This document shows positions 36,465 through 46,643 of a stretch of 64,000 nucleotides of DNA, piece after piece. The stretch lies in assembly GCA_963682175.1 (NCBI GenBank), contig OY821788.1, positions 14,340,001-14,404,000 of the forward strand, in the 5' to 3' direction. The DNA is from Triglochin maritima. Taxonomy: Eukaryota; Streptophyta; Magnoliopsida; Alismatales; Juncaginaceae. Made by a program: the position numbers and the translations under genes. A model generated the notes under the pieces. The model ran no database searches. It worked only from the letters and a program-made list of their open reading frames with translations, and had not been told where the DNA came from. Every line of letters begins with the position of its first letter. The stretch's first letter is position 1.

Positions 36465-37845
36465 GGCGACGAAGATTTTGTTTATTTTTTTGTGATTTCG
36501 ATTCTATTCTGTCTATCGTGTGCGCGATCTAACTATTTGGGTTTGCGTTTCAGGAGACAACAGAGTGCTCAGAGAAATCCGGGCACAGTTGGAGCAAGAA
36601 GGGCGGCAAAATCGCCTCATCTAAAGAAGCATCTGTAGCGAATCCGCCATACGTCTGAAGCATCTGGGCTTCAAATTTTTCTTGGGTTGTCTCCATCTCT
36701 GGGTGGACGCGTAGAGCAACTGGAAATTTTCGAGAGCGGGCGGCGAACCCGACTGAGCGTGTGTAGGTAACCTTTGTTGCCTTTTTCCTCGTAATTTCTA
36801 GTTTCGGAAAATTTCCTTTTCGTAGAACTGCACATGTTAGGCTCAAATTCCATAATTGGCAATAATTCAACTCTGACCTAAAAATTGGCAAAATTAGAAG
36901 GATTTAGTGCATGCATCATATTGTGTTTTGTTTGCATTATTCTTGCTAAATTCTTGCAAATTAATTCTTGTTGAAGAGTACTGGAGGCAAGGTACGTGCG
37001 CGGTTTTATCGATTACATTTAAGCATATAAACTAGTTCGCATACAACCTTGGAATTGTCCCCAAATTAAAGACCAATGTTTGACTATCTTTGCTAGATTT
37101 AAGTTAAACTATCTTAAGGGCAACTCCGTAGGAAAAGATACGGTGGGGATTTCATCACCCTTCCGTGGCCCACAAATCACAATCCTAAAGTGTCACCCAA
37201 GCCTTAAAATTAAAATCAATTAGACATTGGCCCCTAAGGACTCAAACTCAATTAAGGAGAATATTGGTTTGACTTGCTATGACCTGAAGTTGATCGAATT
37301 TAATTTGGTGTCTAGAAAGTTTTTTTGTGTTGACGTAAGTCTTCCAAGCGAAGTGGTTATCTAATTGGCACCGACTCTGTCGGAAGCGCCCCCACTAGCT
37401 ATACACTGCCTGGCCAATTTGGTTTGATTAGTGAGGGAGGTGAATCAAGCAAACTAATTCGACTCAACCAGTTAGGAGTCGTCTAGATTTAACGGACATT
37501 AGGTCTAGGTTGTTTGAACCGTGCTTGTTTGGGAAATTTCTGACCAACCCTCTCATCTATCTTTTAGAGTTAAGTTTCCATTCTCATCTGAGTCTTCTTT
37601 CTCTTCTCACCTCAATTATCTACATTAGGATTCCTTTCTCATCTTTCCCCTTCCAACTGTTTGTTTCCATTTTAAAAAAAAAATATATTAAAAAAATTAA
37701 TTCAAACCGGTGCACTCAGATTTCGGTTCGGGACTTGAGCAATCGACTCTCACGAGTTCATCTAGATTCTAGCCTAGAGCTTAGCCCTCCACCTGCTGCA
37801 CCACCTCACCCGGATCCACTGGGTGAGAATGTAGTGGACCCGCCT
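36465..37845 (+). other. Leader region of element D
   Basis: This 1.4-kb leader has no supported gene. The long frame that contains gag is open from 37510, but its first 112 codons are low-complexity and hydrophobic and include an A-rich run near 37675, so I place the gag start at 37846. Confidence 0.6.
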
Positions 37846-40227
37846 ATGACTCTGAGGGATCGGTGCTACCCAACGATGGCTGCTCAGCCATCGTGCATTG
37901 TTATGCCCATCATACCGGGTCGCGACTTCAAACTGAAGGCACAATACATGAGTATGTTGCCCAAGTTCACCTCTAAGGAAGACCCATATCTCTTCCTTAG
38001 AGAATTTGAGGTAATCTGCTCCATTATGCAATATCAGCATATCTCTGAGGAGGCAGTGCGTCTTAAATTCGTGCCTCTAGCACTGAAGGACGATGCTAAG
38101 AAATGGCTATATAGTGTAGCCGAAAGATCTATTAGGAGTTGGGCCGAGTTTGTTCAAGTTTTCTTAAAGAAATATTTCCCCAACCATAAGACTATTAGGA
38201 TTAGGAATGAAATTGTTGCATTCCTTCAATCTGAGAGCGAGCTGTTCTATTCCTATTTAGAAAGATTTAAAAGTCTGTTGACCCAATGCCCTCATCATGG
38301 AATTCCAAGATGGCAATTGTGCCAAATTATCTATGAGGGATTGACACCTACATCTAGAGTTATGCTAGAATCTGTATGCCAAGGGAGCTTTATGTCCAAA
38401 AATGAGAATGATGCTTGGATTTTTCTTGAGGATTTAGCCGAAAATAGTATGCAATGGCACAATGCTAGAGCACCGATTAACTGGAGTATTGGATCTAGAA
38501 TAGCAAGTCAACCTAAATCAGGTGTCTTAGCTGTAGATGCTACTATAGCTGCTGAAGCAAAACTAGCTACCCTTATGCGTAGAATGGAAAGTCTAGAGCT
38601 AAAAACCCGACCCCTAGTGAATCAAGCATCTTCTATCCCTTGCTCTAGATGTGGTCAGACTGGTCATATAATGGAGGATTGTGCGGACTTGGAACAAGAT
38701 AATGCCACCGTTAACCATTCTAGAAATGACCCATACACATCAACCTATAACCCGGGTCGGCGTAATCATCCCAATTTTTCATGGAGCCAACAAGGTCAAC
38801 CTCCTAGACAACAACCAAACCCATATAACCAAAATAATACATCATCTGGGTTTAGTAACAATGGAGATTATGATGTTAGGTTGACAAGTTTGGAAAATAT
38901 GGTTAAGACTTTTATGCAAACAACCACCCAATCCTTCCAAAGGCTAGAAACACAAGTCAGCCAACTAGCACAAATAGTAGGTGAAAGAGAAAAGGGTCAG
39001 TTTCCAAGTCAAACTGAGGTGAATCCAAGATCTAATAATCAATATCAGCCCTATCACCCACCTCTAGGAAGTAACAACCCTAGACCGGTTCAAATGGTTA
39101 ATGAGGGACCGTTCCAACAAATAAATGCAGTAGTATCATTACGGTCCGGAAAAGAAGTTGATAACAATGTGGTCAATCCTAGAGCTCCTAATCAATCTAG
39201 CCATCAAGCACCCACATGTGACCTGACCATTGAACCCGAAGTCCAATTTGAAAAGCCCAACCCACCTACTCAACCTGAACCTGAGCGAGTCTATGTTCCT
39301 AAAGCCTCATTCCCCAATAGACGCAAGAAGAACTCAAGTGCACAAATGGAGAAAATCTTGGAAGTATTTAAGCAAGTTAAGGTGAATATTCCACTCTTAG
39401 ATATGATTCAACAAATACCTGCTTATGCTAAATTCTTAAAGGATCTGTGCACTAAGAAAAGAAAAACAAACGTACCAAAGAAGGCATTCTTAACTGCAAA
39501 CATAAGCTCTATTCTGTCAAACTCGTCTCCTATAAAGTATAAGGACCCTGGGTGTCCCACAATTTCATGTGCGATAGGAGATACTTTTATCAACAAAGCC
39601 CTTCTAGACCTTGGTGCTAGTGTTAACTTACTCCCGTTCTCTATCTATGAGCAACTCAACCTTGGTCCACTAAAACCCTCTAAGACAACCCTTCAATTTG
39701 CTGATTGCTCTATTAAGAAACCAAGAGGTATAGTAGAGGATGTTTTGATTAAGGTTGGTGACTTCATTTACCCAGTGGATTTTGTCATTCTAGACACTGA
39801 ACCTGTTGTAAATCCTAAGAGACAAATCCATGTAATACTACGCAGACCATTTTTAGCCACTTCTGAAGCTTTGATAAATTGTCGAAATGGGCTCATGCAA
39901 CTATATTTTGGAAACTTAAAAGCTGAATTTAATATCTTTCATGTTGATAGTGAGCCAGAAATAGTATGCAATCAAAGTGATGTTGTGATGAGATCGCGTA
40001 TCTATAAGATTTCTGAATCAAATAAATCATCACAAAATCAAAAAGAAAGTGAGAAAAAGGGGAGTAATTCATCTACCCACCCACCATCACTCGAGCAAAC
40101 AAGAGAACCAATACATGTGAGGGGTGTGGAATCTGTGCCTCAGGACTTTCAGTGCAACATGGGGAACAATTCAACTGGATACATGCACCAACATGGTGTC
40201 ATTCAATCCAGTTCTGACTATGGTTGA
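37846..40227 (+). CDS. gag-pro: Athila-like Gag-protease, intact, about 793 aa
   Basis: Gag would assemble the cytoplasmic particle and package RNA; the protease would cleave it. The capsid domain (Retrotrans_gag type) covers roughly residues 25-200, including KDDAKKWLY and LLTQCPHHGI. A zinc knuckle CSRCGQTGHIMEDC is at residues 266-279. A Gln/Asn/Pro-rich linker follows. The retropepsin-like region is near residues 565-680, with LLDLGASVNLLP at 586-597; DLGA in place of DSGA is usual in Athila. The start at 37846 (MTLRDRC) is chosen because the upstream frame is low-complexity. The frame has no internal stop. It ends at a TGA and no RT follows; the C element lies 45 bases downstream. It is likely still translatable if transcribed. 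Confidence 0.87.
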   Translation: MTLRDRCYPTMAAQPSCIVMPIIPGRDFKLKAQYMSMLPKFTSKEDPYLFLREFEVICSIMQYQHISEEAVRLKFVPLALKDDAKKWLYSVAERSIRSWAEFVQVFLKKYFPNHKTIRIRNEIVAFLQSESELFYSYLERFKSLLTQCPHHGIPRWQLCQIIYEGLTPTSRVMLESVCQGSFMSKNENDAWIFLEDLAENSMQWHNARAPINWSIGSRIASQPKSGVLAVDATIAAEAKLATLMRRMESLELKTRPLVNQASSIPCSRCGQTGHIMEDCADLEQDNATVNHSRNDPYTSTYNPGRRNHPNFSWSQQGQPPRQQPNPYNQNNTSSGFSNNGDYDVRLTSLENMVKTFMQTTTQSFQRLETQVSQLAQIVGEREKGQFPSQTEVNPRSNNQYQPYHPPLGSNNPRPVQMVNEGPFQQINAVVSLRSGKEVDNNVVNPRAPNQSSHQAPTCDLTIEPEVQFEKPNPPTQPEPERVYVPKASFPNRRKKNSSAQMEKILEVFKQVKVNIPLLDMIQQIPAYAKFLKDLCTKKRKTNVPKKAFLTANISSILSNSSPIKYKDPGCPTISCAIGDTFINKALLDLGASVNLLPFSIYEQLNLGPLKPSKTTLQFADCSIKKPRGIVEDVLIKVGDFIYPVDFVILDTEPVVNPKRQIHVILRRPFLATSEALINCRNGLMQLYFGNLKAEFNIFHVDSEPEIVCNQSDVVMRSRIYKISESNKSSQNQKESEKKGSNSSTHPPSLEQTREPIHVRGVESVPQDFQCNMGNNSTGYMHQHGVIQSSSDYG

Positions 40228-40272
40228 CTCTGAGCAAATTCAATCCCTCTACCACAAGTTGACTTAGGTAAT

Positions 40273-41771
40273 TGTAGGATCGTGTGGGTTATGGGTCCAC
40301 TAATCACTTTTAATCTAATCCCTAATTAATCAAACAATAAACGCAGCGGAAACAATTTAAAGACTAGTAGGGAAATAACATGCAAACCACAAAAGACGCG
40401 TCGGTTTTTATAGAGGTTCGGCACCCCACCCGGGTCCTAGTCCTCTCTTGTAAGCTCCGCTCGACTCCGCGAGCTCCGCCTACGTCTTCACTAACCACTC
40501 CCCGTTCCGGGCCGGGAGAGAACGCCTTTACACCACAAGCAACGCGAACAACCCTCGCTTGCTTGAATTCTTCCTCTCACAATCCGAGAGGGACACTTCG
40601 GGCTTTCACCGAAGTCCTTGCTTCTTTTGACAACTCTTGTAACTGAGTGGGATTCACTCTCTAATTGAGCACACTTTGAGTAGGATGTGTATATGATCAA
40701 GTGTGTGAAGTTTAGGCTTAAAGAGTGTAGAATTGGGAGCTTTGAGGATTGAGGTTTCTCTCTAATGTATTGGGACAATTGGAGTTGGAGAGTTGTGTTA
40801 ACAACAAGTCTTGATCCTCTATTTATAAGCTCCTAAGGTTTTCTAGCCGTTGGGGATAGATTTGATTGGGTTTTGTGCAAGATACACAAAGCAGAAAATC
40901 GGGCTGCAAATCTGTCCAGAACCGGTCGACCGAAACTACTAAACCGGTCGACCGTTCACTTGATTTCAAGGAGAACGGTCGAACAAAAGAATATTCGGTC
41001 GGACAAACGAGCTAGAACTTAACTCTACTTAAGTGAATCGGTCGAACCAAAGTATGGAGCGGTCGACCGAAAAGGGGATTCGGTTGAGACAAAGGTCAAT
41101 CGGTCGAACGAGAAATGTGTCGACCGATAGCAGGGAATTTGGTTTCTGAAAATGTGTTCAACCGGTCGACCGAAACAAGGTCTTCGTTCGACCGGTTACC
41201 GAATGTATTTTGGGGTTAAGTTTGTTTTATACGAATACGACCGTTATAGGAATACGACAAGAAAAACGGCCATATTAAAATCCGGGATCGGTCGACCGAA
41301 AAGGTAGAACCGGTCGACCGGTAGAGTTCGGTAAAATCACTGTGGAGAGTCTGTTATAAACCGGTCGAACTGAGAACTGGTTCGGTCGACCGGTTCACAC
41401 AGGAAATCTGGGTTTAAGTTTATAAGTGATTTCCGACTAAGGTTTGGGTGATCTAATGAAGTCCAAATAAGGTGAAATTTTGTGTGTGACTTCTCTAAGG
41501 AATCTAGTGTGTATGTGATATGTTTTTAACTCTTGTATGCTCAATTTACACATGTTCCTAAGACTCAAAATGAAATCAAGATTACAAGTCTTCATTTAGC
41601 TTTATTACAAATCTTGACTTGATTTCCATCCTTCTTGAGTCTTGATCACCTGTAGAGGTTAGCACAATACAATATACATGCAATGCAATATGTGTGCTAC
41701 TCTACATCATCATAATTAAGATTAGGTTAATTAAATCATCAAAACATAGATTAAAGGCCAAAAAGCCAACA
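40273..41771 (-). repeat. 3' LTR of element C
   Basis: This 1499-bp LTR is nearly identical to 44101-45599. Seven exact CGGTCGACCG copies lie between about 40920 and 41392. The minus-strand TATA box TATAAATA is at 40820-40827. Confidence 0.95.
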
Positions 41772-41785
41772 ATCTCCCCCTTTTT
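41772..41785 (-). promoter_or_regulatory. Polypurine tract of element C
   Basis: On the minus strand AAAAAGGGGGAGAT directly precedes the LTR start TGTTGGC. Confidence 0.9.
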
Positions 41786-42403
41786 GATGATGGCAACCTA
41801 TATCTTAATTCTATCTAAATACATGGAATTTGTATATGTAAACTATGCATATTAATGCTCCCCCTATGGATGTGCATAGTTTTTGATCAATTTTATGCCA
41901 AATTCCAAGTTACCCCCTTAATTATCTCTCCCCCTTTGACATCCACCAAAAATAATAATTATTTAAGACTTTAAGCATAGAATTTGGATGTCTTGTAATG
42001 AAGTTGCTCCCCCTAAATTTTGCACTTCATTACTCTAATAAAAGATATAACATTTAAGCTCCCCCTATCAATAAGGCTAGATGAAAACTATTGATATGAT
42101 TCAAGTTAAGTTCATTTAAGTTTCAACTTAAGCCTTATTCTAACATCCATTTAAAATTTGACATTTAAAATCAATGGATGTGGTAAAAGATTTGCAATGA
42201 ATAGGGATAATGATTTTCAATGAATTGAACTATATGATATGTCAATTAAGCATGTGAAACTAGATTAGAGCTAATTTTCAGAAAATTTCAAAGATAGAAA
42301 TTTATACCAAACTTGAATCTTGAATAGCTCCAATCTTGATTTGGTGATGCAACCGGGTTCGAATTCGACGCTTTGGCTCACCCGGTCACCACCAATCTCC
42401 TCC
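41786..42403 (-). other. 3' untranslated region of C with repeated AGGGGGAG motifs
   Basis: Minus-strand AGGGGGAG occurs at 41859-41866, 41929-41936, 42007-42014 and 42059-42066, besides the tract at 41774-41781. Multiple polypurine-like motifs in this position are a recognised Sirevirus trait. No coding sequence is seen. Confidence 0.75.
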
Positions 42404-44047
42404 TCAAGTACCTACAAGTGTAGATTTTGGTACCCAACCTACTTTGGGTCCTTGAACATTAGCTCTTGGGATCCAAACCATTTTGGTTTTGGGTGCCCAC
42501 ACACTTGAGGAACTATGGTTAATGAACATATGCTTACCATTTAGAGTAGTGTGAGATACATGGTTTTTCAATTTAAAATTGTAACCTAAACCATGTTTTT
42601 GCAAAGATTGCCTTTGACTACCTAATAGCATGTTAAGCATATGAGTTCCATTAGTGAATCTTTCTAAATCTTTTCTTAATTGCAAGTTAGAAGCTTGAAG
42701 ATTTAGTTGATCACAATCTATAGGTGTTGCTCTTAATTTTTCAAGATTTGATGCGTTCTTTTCAAATTTAGCAATCACCTCATTCTTCTCATTTATGCAT
42801 GTATCAATTTGGCTTTGAAGATCTTTGATTAACTTTCTAGCATTCTTGTTTTTATCACATATGATCTCATATTGTTTAACTAAATCATGGAATGCATTTT
42901 GAAGTTCATCATAAGAATAAGTTTCTTCTTTAGAACATGAACTATCACTAGCATATGATTTAGATGAGCAAGAATGTGATCTACTAGAGTAAGAGTTAGA
43001 GGATACCTCACTTCCTTCATCTTGAATTGCCATGAAGCATGAGTGAGCCACTTCTCTTCTACTTTGCAAGGAAGAAGACGATGATGATGGTGATGAAGAA
43101 TCATCCCATGTAGCCTTGTGTGCTTCCTCCTTCCTTTCTCTTCTCTTGCTCTTCTCCTTTTCTTTTCTCCTCTCCCTTCTCTCCTTTTTCTTCTCCCCTT
43201 CTCTTCTCTCATTTTCACTCTCCTCCCTCTCTTTTTCTTTTTCTCTTTTCTCACTTCTTCTACCTCTTCTTTCATTCTTTTCTCCTTTATCCCTCTTGAG
43301 GTATTTGAAGAAGTCTTGGGCAAGGACCTCAATGTCCTCTTCTTCCACCCTCCTTGGCTCATCAAACTTTGCATGTAATGCCACCACAGAGTTTTTCTTT
43401 GAAGCTTCCTTCTCTCTTCGATGACTCAATTGGAGCTCATAGGCCATGAGATTTCCAATGAGTTCCTCCATCTTTAATTTTGAAAGATCGTGCGATTCTT
43501 CGATTGCCACGACCTTGTCTTCCCAATCGTTGCTTAATGACCGGAGGAATTTTCGAGTCATCTCTCCTTCATTTATCCTTCTTCCAAGAATCAAAAGAGA
43601 GTTAGTGATATCGGTGAAGCGAGTGTTCATGTCGCTTATGTTCTCACCGATTTGCATAGAAAATATTTCATATTTATGCATGAGGAGACTTATCCTAGTT
43701 TCTTTGGTTTTGCTATCACCCTCATGATGCATTTGTAACCTATGCCATATTTCATTTGCACTTTTACATCCCCTAATTCTATTGTATTCTCCCTCATTAA
43801 GGCCACAATAAAGAATATTCATAATTTTTGAATTCATTTCAATTTCTTTCATTTGAGCCCTAGATAGAGAATCTAAATCATCTTCATTTGGGGGTATGTA
43901 TGGATTTTGAATAAACTTCCAATACTTAAGGTCATTTGATATTAAAAAGATTTTCATTCTATTTTTCCAATAATCATAATTTGACCCATTAAGCAAAGGA
44001 GGCCTTGTGGTGCATAAACCCTCTAAGTGATTAGATGTTGAAGCCAT
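42404..44047 (-). CDS. gag: Copia Gag of Sirevirus-like element C, intact, 547 aa
   Basis: The frame starts 54 bases after the LTR. Residues 10-210 form the Copia gag core (UBN2-type), with LLNGSNYDYWKNRM at 18-31 and DNA/RNA-particle gag features up to LMAYELQLSHR. Residues 250-310 are almost only Lys, Arg and Glu, sitting just before KATWDD (311-316), the place where related gags carry a CCHC zinc knuckle; no such knuckle is present anywhere. A Ser-rich stretch follows (317-373). Residues 379-465 look like a coiled coil, and the tail has repeated W-P motifs (VWAPKTKMVWIP, VGWVPK) typical of the gag end before pol. The frame ends in a stop with no pol. It probably still makes particles only with help from autonomous relatives. 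Confidence 0.88.
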   Translation of the reverse strand: MASTSNHLEGLCTTRPPLLNGSNYDYWKNRMKIFLISNDLKYWKFIQNPYIPPNEDDLDSLSRAQMKEIEMNSKIMNILYCGLNEGEYNRIRGCKSANEIWHRLQMHHEGDSKTKETRISLLMHKYEIFSMQIGENISDMNTRFTDITNSLLILGRRINEGEMTRKFLRSLSNDWEDKVVAIEESHDLSKLKMEELIGNLMAYELQLSHRREKEASKKNSVVALHAKFDEPRRVEEEDIEVLAQDFFKYLKRDKGEKNERRGRRSEKREKEKEREESENERREGEKKKERRERRKEKEKSKRRERKEEAHKATWDDSSSPSSSSSSLQSRREVAHSCFMAIQDEGSEVSSNSYSSRSHSCSSKSYASDSSCSKEETYSYDELQNAFHDLVKQYEIICDKNKNARKLIKDLQSQIDTCINEKNEVIAKFEKNASNLEKLRATPIDCDQLNLQASNLQLRKDLERFTNGTHMLNMLLGSQRQSLQKHGLGYNFKLKNHVSHTTLNGKHMFINHSSSSVWAPKTKMVWIPRANVQGPKVGWVPKSTLVGT

Positions 44048-44083
44048 GCTAAAATTACGGTAAAGTAATGAAATTTAGCTAAC

Positions 44084-44098
44084 AAGGCTCTGATACCA
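44084..44098 (-). promoter_or_regulatory. Primer-binding site of C, tRNA-Met type
   Basis: On the minus strand TGGTATCAGAGCCTT starts two bases after the 5' LTR. Confidence 0.93.
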
Positions 44099-44100
44099 AA

Positions 44101-45599
44101 TGTAGGATCGTGTGGGTTATGGGTCCACTAATCACTTTTAATCTAATCCCTAATTAATCAAACAATAAACGCAGCGGAAACAATTTAAAGACTAGTAGGG
44201 AAATAACATGCAAACCACAAAAGACGCGTCGGTTTTTATAGAGGTTCGGCACCCCACCCGGGTCCTAGTCCTCTCTTGTAAGCTCCGCTCGACTCCGCGA
44301 GCTCCGCCTACGTCTTCACTAACCACTCCCCGTTCCGGGCCGGGAGAGAACGCCTTTACACCACAAGCAACGCGAACAACCCTCGCTTGCTTGAATTCTT
44401 CCTCTCACAATCCGAGAGGGACACTTCGGGCTTTCACCGAAGTCCTTGCTTCTTTTGACAACTCTTGTAACTGAGTGGGATTCACTCTCTAATTGAGCAC
44501 ACTTTGAGTAGGATGTGTATATGATCAAGTGTGTGAAGTTTAGGCTTAAAGAGTGTAGAATTGGGAGCTTTGAGGATTGAGGTTTCTCTCTAATGTATTG
44601 GGACAATTGGAGTTGGAGAGTTGTGTTAACAACAAGTCTTGATCCTCTATTTATAAGCTCCTAAGGTTTTCTAGCCGTTGGGGATAGATTTGATTGGGTT
44701 TTGTGCAAGATACACAAAGCAGAAAATCGGGCTGCAAATCTGTCCAGAACCGGTCGACCGAAACTACTAAACCGGTCGACCGTTCACTTGATTTCAAGGA
44801 GAACGGTCGAACAAAGGAATATTCGGTCGGACAAACGAGCTAGAACTTAACTCTACTTAAGTGAATCGGTCGAACCAAAGTATGGAGCGGTCGACCGAAA
44901 AGGGGATTCGGTTGAGACAAAGGTCAATCGGTCGAACGAGAAATGTGTCGACCGATAGCAGGGAATTTGGTTTCTGAAAATGTGTTCAACCGGTCGACCG
45001 AAACAAGGTCTTCGTTCGACCGGTTACCGAATGTATTTTGGGGTTAAGTTTGTTTTATACGAATACGACCGTTATAGGAATACGACAAGAAAAACGGCCA
45101 TATTAAAATCCGGGATCGGTCGACCGAAAAGGTAGAACCGGTCGACCGGTAGAGTTCGGTAAAATCACTGTGGAGAGTCTGTTATAAACCGGTCGAACTG
45201 AGAACTGGTTCGGTCGACCGGTTCACACAGGAAATCTGGGTTTAAGTTTATAAGTGATTTCCGACTAAGGTTTGGGTGATCTAATGAAGTCCAAATAAGG
45301 TGAAATTTTGTGTGTGACTTCTCTAAGGAATCTAGTGTGTATGTGATATGTTTTTAACTCTTGTATGCTCAATTTACACATGTTCCTAAGACTCAAAATG
45401 AAATCAAGATTACAAGTCTTCATTTAGCTTTATTACAAATCTTGACTTGATTTCCATCCTTCTTGAGTCTTGATCACCTGTAGAGGTTAGCACAATACAA
45501 TATACATGCAATGCAATATGTGTGCTACTCTACATCATCATAATTAAGATTAGGTTAATTAAATCATCAAAACATAGATTAAAGGCCAAAAAGCCAACA
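44101..45599 (-). repeat. 5' LTR of element C
   Basis: This is the upstream LTR on the minus strand. It carries the same seven-copy palindrome array (about 44748-45221) between the LTR start and the TATA box at 44655-44648. Confidence 0.95.
44648..44655 (-). promoter_or_regulatory. TATA box of C 5' LTR
   Basis: TATAAATA is on the minus strand, downstream of the palindrome array and about 550 bases before the primer site. It is the expected core promoter of element C. Confidence 0.7.
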
Positions 45600-45604
45600 G
45601 TAAT

Positions 45605-46643
45605 AAGTGCATTTGCGTTATCTTTGCATACATTGAGGACAATGCATGGTTTAGGTGTGGGGGGTGTTTATCTATCTATCTATATATATTCTTCAAAAAA
45701 ATATCAATGTTCCATGACATAGCTTAAGATTGAACCACCAAAACCCGAGTACAAAGTGCATTGAGTTTTTGTTCCTTATTATATAGTTCTGCTTGTAGAA
45801 ACTGTGACATAAATCTAAATTCCAAAGAAATAACCCATTACCCTTTAAGACATGTATGCACTTAAATTGGATGAATCAAATCTTTGAAGTGGTTGATAAA
45901 AAGCAGAGGTTGAGGAAAATATACCGGGAAGTGTGGACTTCTAATAACAATTAAGCCTTGAGGAAAATAAAAGTAAAAAAAATAAAGGAATAAAGTGAGG
46001 AAAGCACATTTTTGAAAATGAGTACAAAAGCCCAAGCCTTCGAGTCACTGGTCCGTAGGGGTATCTTAACACCCGGTAACTTGAGTCTGCCAGCTCGGGA
46101 TTATCGACCAAACTCGCTACACGAATGCAAAAAGGGTAAAAGTGTCAAAAAAGAAAATGTGTTGAATCACGGAAAAAAATATATACTTTAAGATATCCAA
46201 GGCCCAAAGCTAAAAGAATGATCCATGCCATGGTTGATCCGAATGATACTTCACAACCAAAGGAGGCGTGCAAAATAATTTAAGTGATAACATGTGTAGA
46301 AGGGTTAGTGGTGTGAATATAGGAGGAAAAAAGACCAAGTCAGAATTTTTATGAGTTAGATTTATATAATGAGCATGCAAGAATTCCAAGTGAGATGTAT
46401 AAGGTTGAGGTGGGGATATGGAGAGTTATTAATGAAATGTTGAATTAAGACTTTGTGGGTGTGTCAACTGAAAACCCTCACAAGACAAAACTCGTCCTCT
46501 AAGGAAACTTAGGGGTTTAAAGGCCTGTTGCACATGCTACGTGCAACCGTGATTCCTACGAAAGTGAGTTAGGATTTCCCTATTTTAATTTTTCTTATAT
46601 TTTGTTTTGCTAGGGACTAGCAAAATCTAGGTGTGGGGGTATT
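45605..46643 (+). other. 3' untranslated region of element D
   Basis: It begins in the ACATTGAGGACAATG segment typical of Athila-like 3' regions and has GTGTGGGGGGTG near 45655. It ends in the AGGTGTGGGGGTATT tract (46629-46643) before the LTR. No coding sequence is seen. Confidence 0.75.

Larger units (their letters stand above)
40273..45599 (-). mobile_element. Sirevirus-like Copia element C, gag only (TR-GAG type)
   Basis: On the minus strand the order is 5' LTR 45599-44101, primer site 44098-44084, gag 44047-42404, 3' untranslated region, polypurine tract 41785-41772, and 3' LTR 41771-40273. LTRs start TGTTGGC and end GATCCTACA. The 5-bp duplication GTAAT is exact (40268-40272 and 45600-45604). 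Both LTRs are 1499 bp, and reading them side by side I found one clear difference, near 40988 versus 44816. There is no protease, integrase or RT. Repeated AGGGGGAG motifs before the 3' LTR, LTR palindromes and the gag type point to Sirevirus ancestry. It is the youngest insertion in the window. Confidence 0.93.

Noticed and set aside
43116..43424. Plus-strand frames rich in Ser, Leu and Phe
   Set aside because: They are the antisense of the Lys/Arg/Glu block of the C gag.
4062..44098. tRNA-like segments at the primer sites
   Set aside because: They match only the 3' ends of tRNAs in complement, as primer-binding sites do; no full tRNA fold is present.
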